Source: a virus. From it: a DNA stretch of 37,384 bases. Every line of letters begins with the position of its first letter. Position 1 is the first letter of the stretch. The DNA lies in IMG/VR virus record IMGVR_UViG_3300036766_000196, positions 1-37,384 of that record; one strand, 5' to 3'. Positions 1-7,434 of the stretch are shown here, one piece after another. Position numbers and translations under genes: made by a program. The notes under the pieces were generated by a model. The model was given only the letters and a program-made list of their open reading frames with translations, did no database searches and was not told the origin of the DNA.

Positions 1-38
1 GGTTATAATACAGGAGGTTAGCAGACTGAGCAGACGAG

Positions 39-428
39 ATGCAACACTACCGCCGAGAGGATGACGAGATCCTGATCAGATGGTCCGAGGTTGTCCGCCA
101 AGAAATTGACGCAAACAATCTCGGGCCGTCTATCCTACACAGGATCATAACCCTCGGCCCCGTAGGCGCATCCATCCACGCAACATCGCCCCACATCCCC
201 CGCTACTGGCCCACGCAAGCAATCAGGTTAGTAAACGCTTACATACAATCTATAACAGTGAGAGATCGTAATATACTGGTGAGTCGCTACGTACTCCATT
301 CTAGTCTTGCGGAGATAAGTCGGTCTATTGATCTGGACAAGTGGCACATCCGCAACCGACTCGACACCCTAACCCGCCGAGCCAACAAATACCTGCAAGC
401 CAATCAATCCAACCAATCAACCACTTGA
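39..428 (+). CDS. HTH phage transcriptional regulator-like protein
   Basis: The 129-residue protein has a C-terminal helix-turn-helix-like segment (about residues 77-115) resembling sigma-70 region 4, with LAEISRSIDLDKWHIRNRL as the probable HTH. The N-terminal half contains a conserved-looking GPSILHRIITLGPVGA stretch. Small basic proteins of this form just before the terminase genes are often late-gene activators (Q, ArpU or RinA types), so a role in switching on the packaging and head operon is inferred. The GGAGG at 13-17 is too far from the ATG at 39 to be its ribosome site, so initiation is uncertain. A terminase small subunit role is less likely because the next gene fits that better. 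Confidence 0.55.
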   Translation: MQHYRREDDEILIRWSEVVRQEIDANNLGPSILHRIITLGPVGASIHATSPHIPRYWPTQAIRLVNAYIQSITVRDRNILVSRYVLHSSLAEISRSIDLDKWHIRNRLDTLTRRANKYLQANQSNQSTT

Positions 429-452
429 CACCAGCACAATAGATGCAATAAT
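425..452 (+). promoter_or_regulatory. Putative sigma-70 promoter before the terminase genes
   Basis: TTGACA at 425-430, a 16-bp spacer and AATAAT at 447-452. The -35 box contains the TGA stop of the preceding gene. It would drive the small terminase gene and the late operon. Seen by eye only. Confidence 0.5.
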
Positions 453-577
453 GTAGTAAGCGCTAACATACTGCCTATGTATACAATACAATAGATATCT
501 ATCTATGTAGGGTAGATCAGGCAATTGATTGAGGTGTGGTATAAATACAACATAATACAACACAATAAGAGAGTAAT

Positions 578-955
578 TTGAAAGGATTAAGACCGCAAAA
601 AAATGTAGATGGTCAGAAAGTAGGACTCGCAGAATCAGCGAGGCTGCGCATCAAATCAATATTATTACTTGATCGTGTACAAAATCATGCACTTGGGCGC
701 ATAACAATGACTCAGTCTCAATTGTATGCCGCACTGGCATTGCTGAAGAAGACCATACCAGACCTGTCTACCGTTGAGTTTAAAGGCCATGCTGGCACAA
801 CTATCAATGTACTTTCCTACGCTAGCCTACCCACTACTCCTATATATAGTGTTACCGATACGATAGCTACTCCTATATATAGTACCGATAGCGACCAGCG
901 ATTACTGGAAGTAGTACCCAAAGTATTACCAGATGATACTTTCACCCCCTCTTAA
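578..955 (+). CDS. Putative terminase small subunit
   Basis: This 125-residue protein begins with TTG, preceded by a GAGAG ribosome site at a plausible distance. The core (residues 30-70) reads RVQNHALGRITMTQSQLYAA followed by a KKTIPDL motif, a pattern I associate with small terminase or DNA-recognition subunits next to terL in many environmental phages. The subunit would bind packaging sites and load the large terminase. The C-terminal third is low-complexity and includes an internal duplication (TPIYS repeated). Position directly before the large terminase supports the call, but no structure-level evidence is available. Confidence 0.55.
   Translation: MKGLRPQKNVDGQKVGLAESARLRIKSILLLDRVQNHALGRITMTQSQLYAALALLKKTIPDLSTVEFKGHAGTTINVLSYASLPTTPIYSVTDTIATPIYSTDSDQRLLEVVPKVLPDDTFTPS
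834..883 (+). repeat. 17-bp direct repeat inside the small terminase gene
   Basis: CTACTCCTATATATAGT occurs at 834-850 and again at 867-883, a 33-bp period that keeps the reading frame. It encodes the repeated TPIYS segment. It may be slippage, or a pair of binding sites within the gene, since small terminases often bind DNA near their own gene. Confidence 0.75.
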
Positions 956-1169
956 CCCCTTGAGTCTCCATAAACACGGGGTTATATGATACTATTGTGT
1001 TATATAGTGTAGGGTTATTAGTGGAGTGGGGGGATTACTCTATATATAGGGGGATTGGCCGGTAGGGATTAAGACCCCCCCGGGGGGTGAAATTGGGGTT
1101 TGTAATTGTTGCGTGGGCCCCACCCCCACCCCTACCCCCCCTAAAAAAAGAACATTAGCGAACTCTAAT
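956..1169. other. Non-coding gap with G/C homopolymers before terL
   Basis: No gene is seen in this gap of roughly 215 bp. It holds an inverted repeat TAACCCC (953-959) / GGGGTTA (978-984), several G runs (1028-1066), a 12-bp C6G6 palindrome at 1076-1087 and long C runs up to 1140. No T-run follows, so it is not a standard terminator. It could be a packaging or structured DNA site, but nothing proves this. Confidence 0.4.
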
Positions 1170-1203
1170 ATGCCATTAATCTATGCCATTAATCTATGCC
1201 AAT
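1170..1203 (+). repeat. 13-bp tandem repeat placing three ATGs in three frames
   Basis: ATGCCATTAATCT is repeated at 1170 and 1183, and a partial third copy starts at 1196, which is the terL start. The first two ATGs open 11- and 10-codon frames that end just inside terL. No strong ribosome site is visible. Confidence 0.7.
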
Positions 1204-2509
1204 AACTATCCCTAATCTTTGGTGCCCTCGGGACTACCAGTTGCCGGTACTAAAGTATTTCGCCGACGGGGGAAAAAGAGCGGTTCTCGTCTGGCATCGG
1301 AGATCGGGTAAAGACTCCCTGGCAATGAACTGGACGGCCATTTCATCACACGGGAAGAAGGGGACTTACTGGCACCTACTTCCAACCGCCAAACAGGCCA
1401 GGAAGGTTATTTGGGAGGCCATTAATCCCGATACGGGATTGAGGTTAATTGATCAAGTTTTCCCCCCTGAAATACGAAAGGAGGGGAACGAAGGCAAAAG
1501 AGAAGATGAGATGTTAATCCGTCTTTCTTGTGGGTCTAACTACCAACTAGCGGGGAGTGATAACTACAATGCCTTAGTAGGCTCCAATGTCCTGGGGGTT
1601 GTCTTTTCAGAGTGGTCTTTGTGTGACCCCAGATCGTGGGACTACATACGGCCTATCCTGGCGGAAAACGGAGGGTGGGCGATGTTTATCTTTACTCCAC
1701 GAGGGAAGAACCACGGGTATGATCTGTATAAAATGGCCTCTGGAAACAAAGATTGGTTCTGTTCGTTGATGACCGTCGAGGACACGAAACGAGGAGACGA
1801 TACCCCGGTAATCCCTCCCAGCGTTATAGAAGAAGAAAAAGCCGCCGGGATGGCGATTGAATTAATCGAACAAGAATATTATTGCTCCTTTGAGGCGCCT
1901 ATGGTGGGAGCGTATTACTCCATCCAAATGGCCGATATGCTAAGCTCAGGAAGACTTGGAAATGTCCCCTATGACCGAAGCCTTCCTGTTGAAACCTGGT
2001 GGGACTTAGGTATGGATGACGCCACCTCTATCGGGTTTGTTCAAAGAGTGGGCAAAGAAATCCGCTGTATTGATTACTATGAGACCTCCGGTGAAGACTT
2101 AGCGCATTATGTCAACGTTCTTCAGAACAAAAAATACAACTATTCTAACCATATCCTTCCGCATGACGTAAAGGTTCGAGAATTAGGAACCGGGAAATCA
2201 AGGGAAGAAGTCTTAAAGAACTTAGGCCTTCGTGTCACGATTGCCCCTGACTTTGGCTTGATGGAAGGAATTGAGTCTGTTCGTAGAATGCTGCCTATGA
2301 TCTGGATGGATAAGTTAAAATGTGACCGATGGATAGAGTCTTTAAGGCAATACCGGAAAGAATGGGATGAGGTTCGACAAGTCTATCATATGAGGCCCGT
2401 TCACGACTGGGCTTCCCATGCGGCGGATATGACCAGATACGGATCACTGGTTAAAGGCCGCCGACCTTTTTCAGGCCCATCTGATCAGCCAAAAATTAAA
2501 ATTCTTTAG
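1196..2509 (+). CDS. terL: Terminase large subunit
   Basis: This is the ATP-driven DNA-packaging motor and headful nuclease. The 437-residue length fits the family. Walker A is WHRRSGKD (residues 33-40), and a Walker B-like VVFSE with the catalytic Glu lies at 135-139. A coupling-type segment MFIFTPRGKNHGYDLY follows at 163-178. The RNase H-like nuclease domain starts at WWDLGMDD (268-275, candidate metal-binding Asp 270) and ends with an HDWASHAADM motif near 400-412. The start at 1196 is the third of three ATGs made by a 13-bp repeat. Only this one is in frame. Confidence 0.93.
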   Translation: MPITIPNLWCPRDYQLPVLKYFADGGKRAVLVWHRRSGKDSLAMNWTAISSHGKKGTYWHLLPTAKQARKVIWEAINPDTGLRLIDQVFPPEIRKEGNEGKREDEMLIRLSCGSNYQLAGSDNYNALVGSNVLGVVFSEWSLCDPRSWDYIRPILAENGGWAMFIFTPRGKNHGYDLYKMASGNKDWFCSLMTVEDTKRGDDTPVIPPSVIEEEKAAGMAIELIEQEYYCSFEAPMVGAYYSIQMADMLSSGRLGNVPYDRSLPVETWWDLGMDDATSIGFVQRVGKEIRCIDYYETSGEDLAHYVNVLQNKKYNYSNHILPHDVKVRELGTGKSREEVLKNLGLRVTIAPDFGLMEGIESVRRMLPMIWMDKLKCDRWIESLRQYRKEWDEVRQVYHMRPVHDWASHAADMTRYGSLVKGRRPFSGPSDQPKIKIL

Positions 2510-2544
2510 ACGATTTTTTAAAAGATTCTTTAAAAGGAAAACTT

Positions 2545-2757
2545 ATGCCCGTTACACGCTTTGATCACAGCCTTCAACATGCCCAACAAATAGACATGTT
2601 AAGAACGAAAAACCAGAAACTAGAGAAAAGGGTCGAGGCTCTTGAAGAGCAAGTAAAAACACTTCTTGAGGTCACGGCAAAACGTCCGGTGGGTCGCCCA
2701 CCTAAGGGCGATGAATCAAAAGACTCAAAAGACTCAAAAGACGAACAAGCCGCTTGA
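2545..2757 (+). CDS. Small coiled-coil protein with GRPPKG motif
   Basis: The 70-residue protein has a good ribosome site (AAAAGGAAAA) before ATG. Residues 20-45 form a predicted coiled coil (KLEKRVEALEEQVKTL). They are followed by a basic KRPVGRPPKG segment that resembles an AT-hook, and a charged tail with DSK repeated three times. The tail comes from a 9-bp tandem DNA repeat (GACTCAAAA). The protein is probably a DNA-binding accessory or a small virion protein. Its position between terminase and portal suggests packaging or assembly, but the function is unknown. The stop overlaps the next start (TTGA). Confidence 0.65.
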   Translation: MPVTRFDHSLQHAQQIDMLRTKNQKLEKRVEALEEQVKTLLEVTAKRPVGRPPKGDESKDSKDSKDEQAA

Positions 2758-3710
2758 CCTACATCATCGCCGAGGTTGGTGGAAATCATGACGGTAATAT
2801 CAACACCGCCTTAGAGCTGATTTATCTTGCTTCAGAGGCCGGGGCGGATGCAGTAAAATTTCAAACCTTTACTGCTGAGAAACTGGTTTCTAAAACAGCC
2901 GACGCCCTCCCTCAAGCAAGAAGGGCAGGGTATACTTCTCAATTAGAGCGATTCAAAGACCTGGAATTCTCTGAGTTCGATTGGGAGCGGATTATTCAAG
3001 AGTGTAAAAAAGAGAATATTGACTTTTTAACAACTTGTTTTGATCCAGAAACTTTAAGGCTTTTCTCCCCGAGGATGAAATTTATCAAAATAGCCTCGGG
3101 TGATCTGACCTACAAAGCCTTGCTTCGGGAAGCCCGTGCCACAGGAAAGCATGTATTGTTGTCCAGCGGAATGTCTTCCATGGAAGAAATCAAGGAGGCC
3201 GTAATGATACTTGATCGTGATAACGTTACCGTCCTGCACTGTGTTTCTGCCTACCCCACACCGGACGATCACGCGAATCTGGGGGTGATTACTTCACTTA
3301 AGTCGATTTACAGCTCAGTAGGATATTCTGATCATACCGCGGGGATAACGGCTTGTTTAGTAGCCCTGGGATTGGGGGCCGAGGTCATCGAGAAGCATTT
3401 TACCTTAGATTCAAGTAAAGAATACGGGGATCATCCCTTATCTGCTGAATTCGAGGAATTAAAGGTTCTCGTGGAGGAATCAAAAAGAATATCTTTGATG
3501 CTAGGCGTAGAAAAACCGGACACAATTGAATTAATCAACAAAAATCTGTTACGAAGAGGCGTGTATGCAGCAAAAAACATCCCTCTTGGCGTACCTATTA
3601 GCGAAAAAGACATAATTGAATTACGTCCAGCAACAAGATGTCAATATAATGACGTTATCGGAAGACGTGCAAAGAAGCCCTATTCCATTGGAATGCCCCT
3701 AGATGCCTGA
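2754..3710 (+). CDS. neuB: Sialic acid (N-acetylneuraminate) synthase-like protein
   Basis: NeuB-family enzymes condense phosphoenolpyruvate with an N-acetylhexosamine to give a nonulosonic acid (sialic, legionaminic or pseudaminic). The 318 residues cover the usual TIM barrel and C-terminal SAF domain. Motifs are IIAEVGGNHDGN (4-15), AVKFQTF (33-39), KIASGDLT (112-119), LHCVSAYPTP (about 159-168), GYSDHTAG (about 191-198), IEKHFTLD (about 214-221) and SAF-type RRGVYAAKNI near 270. The start is TTG overlapping the upstream stop by four bases, and the end overlaps the portal start by eight. No CMP-sugar synthetase is present, so activation would depend on the host. The exact sugar product cannot be told from the sequence. 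Confidence 0.88.
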   Translation: MTYIIAEVGGNHDGNINTALELIYLASEAGADAVKFQTFTAEKLVSKTADALPQARRAGYTSQLERFKDLEFSEFDWERIIQECKKENIDFLTTCFDPETLRLFSPRMKFIKIASGDLTYKALLREARATGKHVLLSSGMSSMEEIKEAVMILDRDNVTVLHCVSAYPTPDDHANLGVITSLKSIYSSVGYSDHTAGITACLVALGLGAEVIEKHFTLDSSKEYGDHPLSAEFEELKVLVEESKRISLMLGVEKPDTIELINKNLLRRGVYAAKNIPLGVPISEKDIIELRPATRCQYNDVIGRRAKKPYSIGMPLDA

Positions 3711-6072
3711 TATCAAGAAAAAGAAACTTACCGATAGTGAAATAAAGGCGATGGTGGAAAAAGAACTTCAGGGTTCTATGGGATATCAGTCTTCTGAACT
3801 CGCCACACAACGTTCTAGGGCTATGGATCGTTACTTGGGTGAGCCTATTGGCACGGAAATGGAAGGCCGCTCTCAAGTCCACACTAGGGACGTGATGGAA
3901 ATCATCGAGTGGATACTGCCATCCCTGATAAAAGTCTTTGCATCTACTGAAAAAGCGGTTGAATTCGTACCCGTGGGTCCTGAAGATGAAGAAAAAGCCC
4001 TTCAGGAAGGGCTCTATTTGAATCATGTCTTTTATCAGGAAAACGATGGTTTTTTAGTCCTATATTCTTGGTTTAAAGACGCCCTTTTATCGAAAAACGG
4101 CATTATTAAGGTCTACGCCGAAGATAACGAGAAAACATCAAGGGAAAGCTATTTCGATCTTCTTGATCCGGAATTTCAAGCCCTAAGCTCCGATGAAGAG
4201 CTGGAGTTAATAGAACACTCCACAGAAACAAAGATGATTAAGCTAGATGATTCTGGGCAGTCCATTCCTGTTGTTCTGCATGATGCGAAATTCATGAGAA
4301 CCACAAGCAAAGTCTCTTACAAGGTTTCTGTCATCCCACCGGAAGAATTTTCTATCTCAACGGATGCCCAGTCTATTGATGCTTCAAAAGCAAGATTTTG
4401 TGCTCATACAACTGTTATGACGGTTTCTGACGTCAGATCGATGGGTTACAGTGACAAAGATATTCAAGAAATGGATTTTCAGCCAAATCCAAAGGAATTA
4501 ACCCTTGAAACAATCAGTCGTAAAAATTTAACGGATGAATACACCGTAGCAGAGGATATTTCCAATATTTCTCAGCAACGGATTAGAATGAATGAATGTT
4601 ATATGTACGTCGATAGGGACGGCGATGGAATATCGGAATTAGTTAAGATTCTTTACTCAAAGAACTTCATTGATGTGGAAGACATAGAATATCATCCGAT
4701 TATAGCTATTTCTCCCGTTATCCTAACGCATAAGTTCTTTGGTTTATCTATTGCCGATTTTATCGGTGATATTCAGGAAATCAGAACGCATCTTTTTCGT
4801 TCTTACATGGATAACATTAATCAAACGATTAATGGCACAACCTACTATGATGAAAACCGGGTTAATGTGGATGATATGCTAAGCTCCACCCCTTTTGGTA
4901 TTCGAGCAGTAGACGGAAGCCCTGGAGACGCCGTTTTCCACGTCCCACCACACGGGCTACCGCCGGATGCGTTTTCTTTGAATGACTTCCTTGATAAGAT
5001 GATTAATAACCGAGTAGGTGATTTTAGAACCCCGCTCGATCCAAATGTCTTAGCCACCGCTCAAACCGGGGCGATGTTATCCGCCATTAACGAGGCGCGA
5101 TCAAAAGTTGAAATGATCGCCAGAATTTTCGGCGAGGTCGGGGTTAAACAGCTTTTCAGAACCCTGCATCACCTTGTTCGGACTTATTCAAACAAAGAAC
5201 AAGTTGTTAAATTACGAAACAAATGGGTTCCTGTTGATCCCAGGGAGTGGAGGGAAAGGAATAATCTTGTCGTCCGCGTTGGTCTTGGTACCCAGAATAA
5301 AGCCGAGAATGTCGCTAACATGAACCAACTTTTGCAAACACAGATGGGATTAATACAGGCGGGTATTCCTATTCTTGTACCAAATAATATCTACAATACC
5401 GCAAGGGAACTTGTTGAGCACATGGGCTACCATGCGGAAAATTTCTTCACCTCACCGGACATGATCCCGCCAAAGCCACCACAACAGGATCCGAACGATA
5501 AACTAATTCAAGCACAGATTCAAATTGAATCCGGGAAGCTACAGGTTGAAAGAGAAAAGGCCGCTCTTGCCCAAAACTCTAAAATGTCAGAGATGCAGTT
5601 AAAAGCCAAAGAAATGGAGATTAAGCAATCCAATGAAATATCAAAAGCAAACCTTGAGCGCTTAAGGGCAGAACTTGAAAGAGCAAAAGTTTTCTACGAC
5701 ACCCAAAAGAAGGATGTTGAGACAACACTAAAAAACAAAGAAATCAACTTAGATGCAGAATATAAACAAGTCGAGCAAACGTTAAGAGCGCAAGAAATAG
5801 CAACTAAAAATCTTCTTGAAGAATACAAGCTTGAGCTAAATGCTCAAATAGAAATATTAAAAATATCTACAAAGAATGATGAGACATCAAAAAACATTAA
5901 TGAACTCATGGCTAAATTCGCCGATATTGAGACAAAAATGGATTCAGGCCCGGAAAGTATGGATATTTCTTATGACGATTCAGGAAGAATAACAAGCCTT
6001 GGGAACAAGAAAATTAAGCGTGACATTAACGGCAGGCCGGTGAAGATTGAAACAGATAGAACTAGAAAATAA
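3703..6072 (+). CDS. Portal protein, P22-like
   Basis: The portal forms the dodecameric ring at the capsid vertex through which DNA enters and leaves. At 789 residues it is in the range of P22-type portals. The N-terminal part contains MDRYLGEPIGTEMEGRSQVH (41-60) and DVMEIIEWILPSLIKVF. The middle carries YVDRDGDGISELVKI and HKFFGLSIADFIGDIQEIR, typical of this portal group. The last third (about 590-740) is a long Gln/Lys/Glu-rich coiled coil that would form the barrel. It starts inside the end of the neuB-like gene and its end overlaps the next gene by 26 bases. Confidence 0.87.
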   Translation: MPDIKKKKLTDSEIKAMVEKELQGSMGYQSSELATQRSRAMDRYLGEPIGTEMEGRSQVHTRDVMEIIEWILPSLIKVFASTEKAVEFVPVGPEDEEKALQEGLYLNHVFYQENDGFLVLYSWFKDALLSKNGIIKVYAEDNEKTSRESYFDLLDPEFQALSSDEELELIEHSTETKMIKLDDSGQSIPVVLHDAKFMRTTSKVSYKVSVIPPEEFSISTDAQSIDASKARFCAHTTVMTVSDVRSMGYSDKDIQEMDFQPNPKELTLETISRKNLTDEYTVAEDISNISQQRIRMNECYMYVDRDGDGISELVKILYSKNFIDVEDIEYHPIIAISPVILTHKFFGLSIADFIGDIQEIRTHLFRSYMDNINQTINGTTYYDENRVNVDDMLSSTPFGIRAVDGSPGDAVFHVPPHGLPPDAFSLNDFLDKMINNRVGDFRTPLDPNVLATAQTGAMLSAINEARSKVEMIARIFGEVGVKQLFRTLHHLVRTYSNKEQVVKLRNKWVPVDPREWRERNNLVVRVGLGTQNKAENVANMNQLLQTQMGLIQAGIPILVPNNIYNTARELVEHMGYHAENFFTSPDMIPPKPPQQDPNDKLIQAQIQIESGKLQVEREKAALAQNSKMSEMQLKAKEMEIKQSNEISKANLERLRAELERAKVFYDTQKKDVETTLKNKEINLDAEYKQVEQTLRAQEIATKNLLEEYKLELNAQIEILKISTKNDETSKNINELMAKFADIETKMDSGPESMDISYDDSGRITSLGNKKIKRDINGRPVKIETDRTRK

Positions 6073-6922
6073 AGAAAATAAACAGTTAGAAAATAAAGAC
6101 AAACAAAGCTGGGAAGTCAAATACCCAAGCATAGGCCTAACCCTTAGCTGTGTAATTAACACAGATGAGGATAAGATAAGAAACAATATTATTGAGAACA
6201 TACAAAGAACACACCCTAGAGTGTGGCCGCATAAAGAACAAGATACCGAGGTTATTATATGCGCCGGTGGTTCTTCTTTGTTGGATCATTTCGATGAAAT
6301 ATATCAGAAGCAACAAGACGGCGGTAAAGTCGTTGCTCTTGCCAATACAGCCCATATTTTAGTTGAAAACGGAATAAGGCCAAACGCTCAAATATTACTA
6401 GATGCAAAACCGCGTAATGCTGAGTTCGTCGTGAACGGTATTGAGACAGTTTGCTTTATAGCGTCTCAATGTGATCCATCCGTTTTTGAAAAAGCAGAAA
6501 AGACAGGGAATAAAATATATCTATATCATGCAGTTAATAACGATGCTGAATTCAGTTATATCAATGATGTTGAAAACGCTTGGATACCTATCCAAGGCGG
6601 TAGCACTATCACTATGCGTGCTATCCGTTTGTTTACTATTCTTGGCTATTCTAATTTCCAAATATACGGTTGGGATTCGTGCATCATGAACGACAGGCAC
6701 CACGCCTACCCACAACCAGACGCGGACAAGCAAAAAATATTTTGTCTTGAATTAGAGGGTAAGAAGTTTCAATTAACAGCATGGATGCTGTCGCAAGGTC
6801 TTGAGTTTGTGAATTTTGTTAAGAATTTTTGCATGAAAATAGAATTAAATGTGCATGGTGACGGTCTCATATCCCACATCATCAAAACCGGTTCATTAAA
6901 AGTGAATATAAAAGAGGCTTAA
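6047..6922 (+). CDS. DUF115/MptE-like glycan-related protein
   Basis: The 291-residue protein shows the DUF115 (6-hydroxymethylpterin diphosphokinase MptE-like) pattern, the same domain found in Maf flagellin glycosyltransferases. Motifs are VIICAGGSSLLDHFDEI (69-85), VALANTAHILVENGIRP (96-112), LLDAKPRNAEFV (117-128), QGGSTITMRAI (183-193), YGWDSC (207-212) and HHAYPQP (218-224). Maf proteins act on nonulosonic acids, so pairing with the NeuB-like enzyme two genes upstream suggests transfer of such a sugar to a virion protein. This is inference. The start is TTG within the portal gene, and the Lys/Asn/Glu-rich N-terminus comes from a short A-rich tandem repeat. Confidence 0.75.
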   Translation: MKQIELENKENKQLENKDKQSWEVKYPSIGLTLSCVINTDEDKIRNNIIENIQRTHPRVWPHKEQDTEVIICAGGSSLLDHFDEIYQKQQDGGKVVALANTAHILVENGIRPNAQILLDAKPRNAEFVVNGIETVCFIASQCDPSVFEKAEKTGNKIYLYHAVNNDAEFSYINDVENAWIPIQGGSTITMRAIRLFTILGYSNFQIYGWDSCIMNDRHHAYPQPDADKQKIFCLELEGKKFQLTAWMLSQGLEFVNFVKNFCMKIELNVHGDGLISHIIKTGSLKVNIKEA

Positions 6923-6923
6923 C

Positions 6924-7358
6924 ATGGCTGCAACAGCTTGGGAATTTTATAACAACTTTAAAAAGGTTATCAGTAGCGGACAGGTCGATCTAACAGGAGC
7001 CACTACTAATTTCAAGATGCGATTATTTACATCCGCCTCCAATGCGGCGACAGCTACATTATTAACTGCCGGTCAATTGACAGGGGAAGTTAATAGTTCA
7101 GCCTATCCAACAAAAGGACAGGCATTAACAGTTAATTATTCAGTCAAAACGACTATCTCAACCTATTCATGGACATTCACAACTGTTGTTTTCACAGCGT
7201 CAGGAACTGCAATAAACCAAGTAAAATATGCCGTTATCGTGACACAGACGGCGTCTATTCTAGTTTGTTGGTCACAGCTATCAACCGCTGAATTCAATGT
7301 TGCTTTAAATGGCACCTTAACCATTTACCCAAATACAACAGTGTTTGAACTTAACTAA
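6924..7358 (+). CDS. Probable virion structural protein
   Basis: The 144-residue, Thr/Ala/Ser-rich protein has no charged clusters and looks all-beta (for example FKMRLFTSASNAATATLL and YSWTFTTVVFTASGTAI). I recognise the MAATAWEFYNNFKK opening as typical of small structural proteins near the portal in environmental phages. It probably forms part of the tail or a head decoration. It starts two bases after the DUF115 stop. No enzymatic motif is seen. Confidence 0.6.
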   Translation: MAATAWEFYNNFKKVISSGQVDLTGATTNFKMRLFTSASNAATATLLTAGQLTGEVNSSAYPTKGQALTVNYSVKTTISTYSWTFTTVVFTASGTAINQVKYAVIVTQTASILVCWSQLSTAEFNVALNGTLTIYPNTTVFELN

Positions 7359-7359
7359 A

Positions 7360-7434
7360 GTGACTGAAGCATTTTTGATCACGTTACTAAATGGGTCTAA
7401 AAAATCCTATGTATTAGACGGGTACGCTCAATAG
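7360..7434 (+). CDS. Possible 24-residue micro-gene
   Basis: A GTG-started frame of 24 codons begins two bases after the upstream stop. Its TAG stop touches the ATG of the beta-helix gene (TAGATG). The product reads MTEAFLITLLNGSKKSYVLD and then GYAQ. The exact fit between two genes argues for translation, but there is no clear ribosome site and no recognised family. It might instead be an upstream frame that couples translation of the next gene. Confidence 0.35.
   Translation: MTEAFLITLLNGSKKSYVLDGYAQ

Noticed and set aside
953-984. TAACCCC/GGGGTTA inverted repeat as terminator of the small terminase gene
   Set aside because: The loop is long (18 bases) and no T-run follows.
6040-6050. GTG at 6040 as start of the DUF115-like gene
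   Set aside because: It is in the portal reading frame. The TTG at 6047 is the in-frame option.
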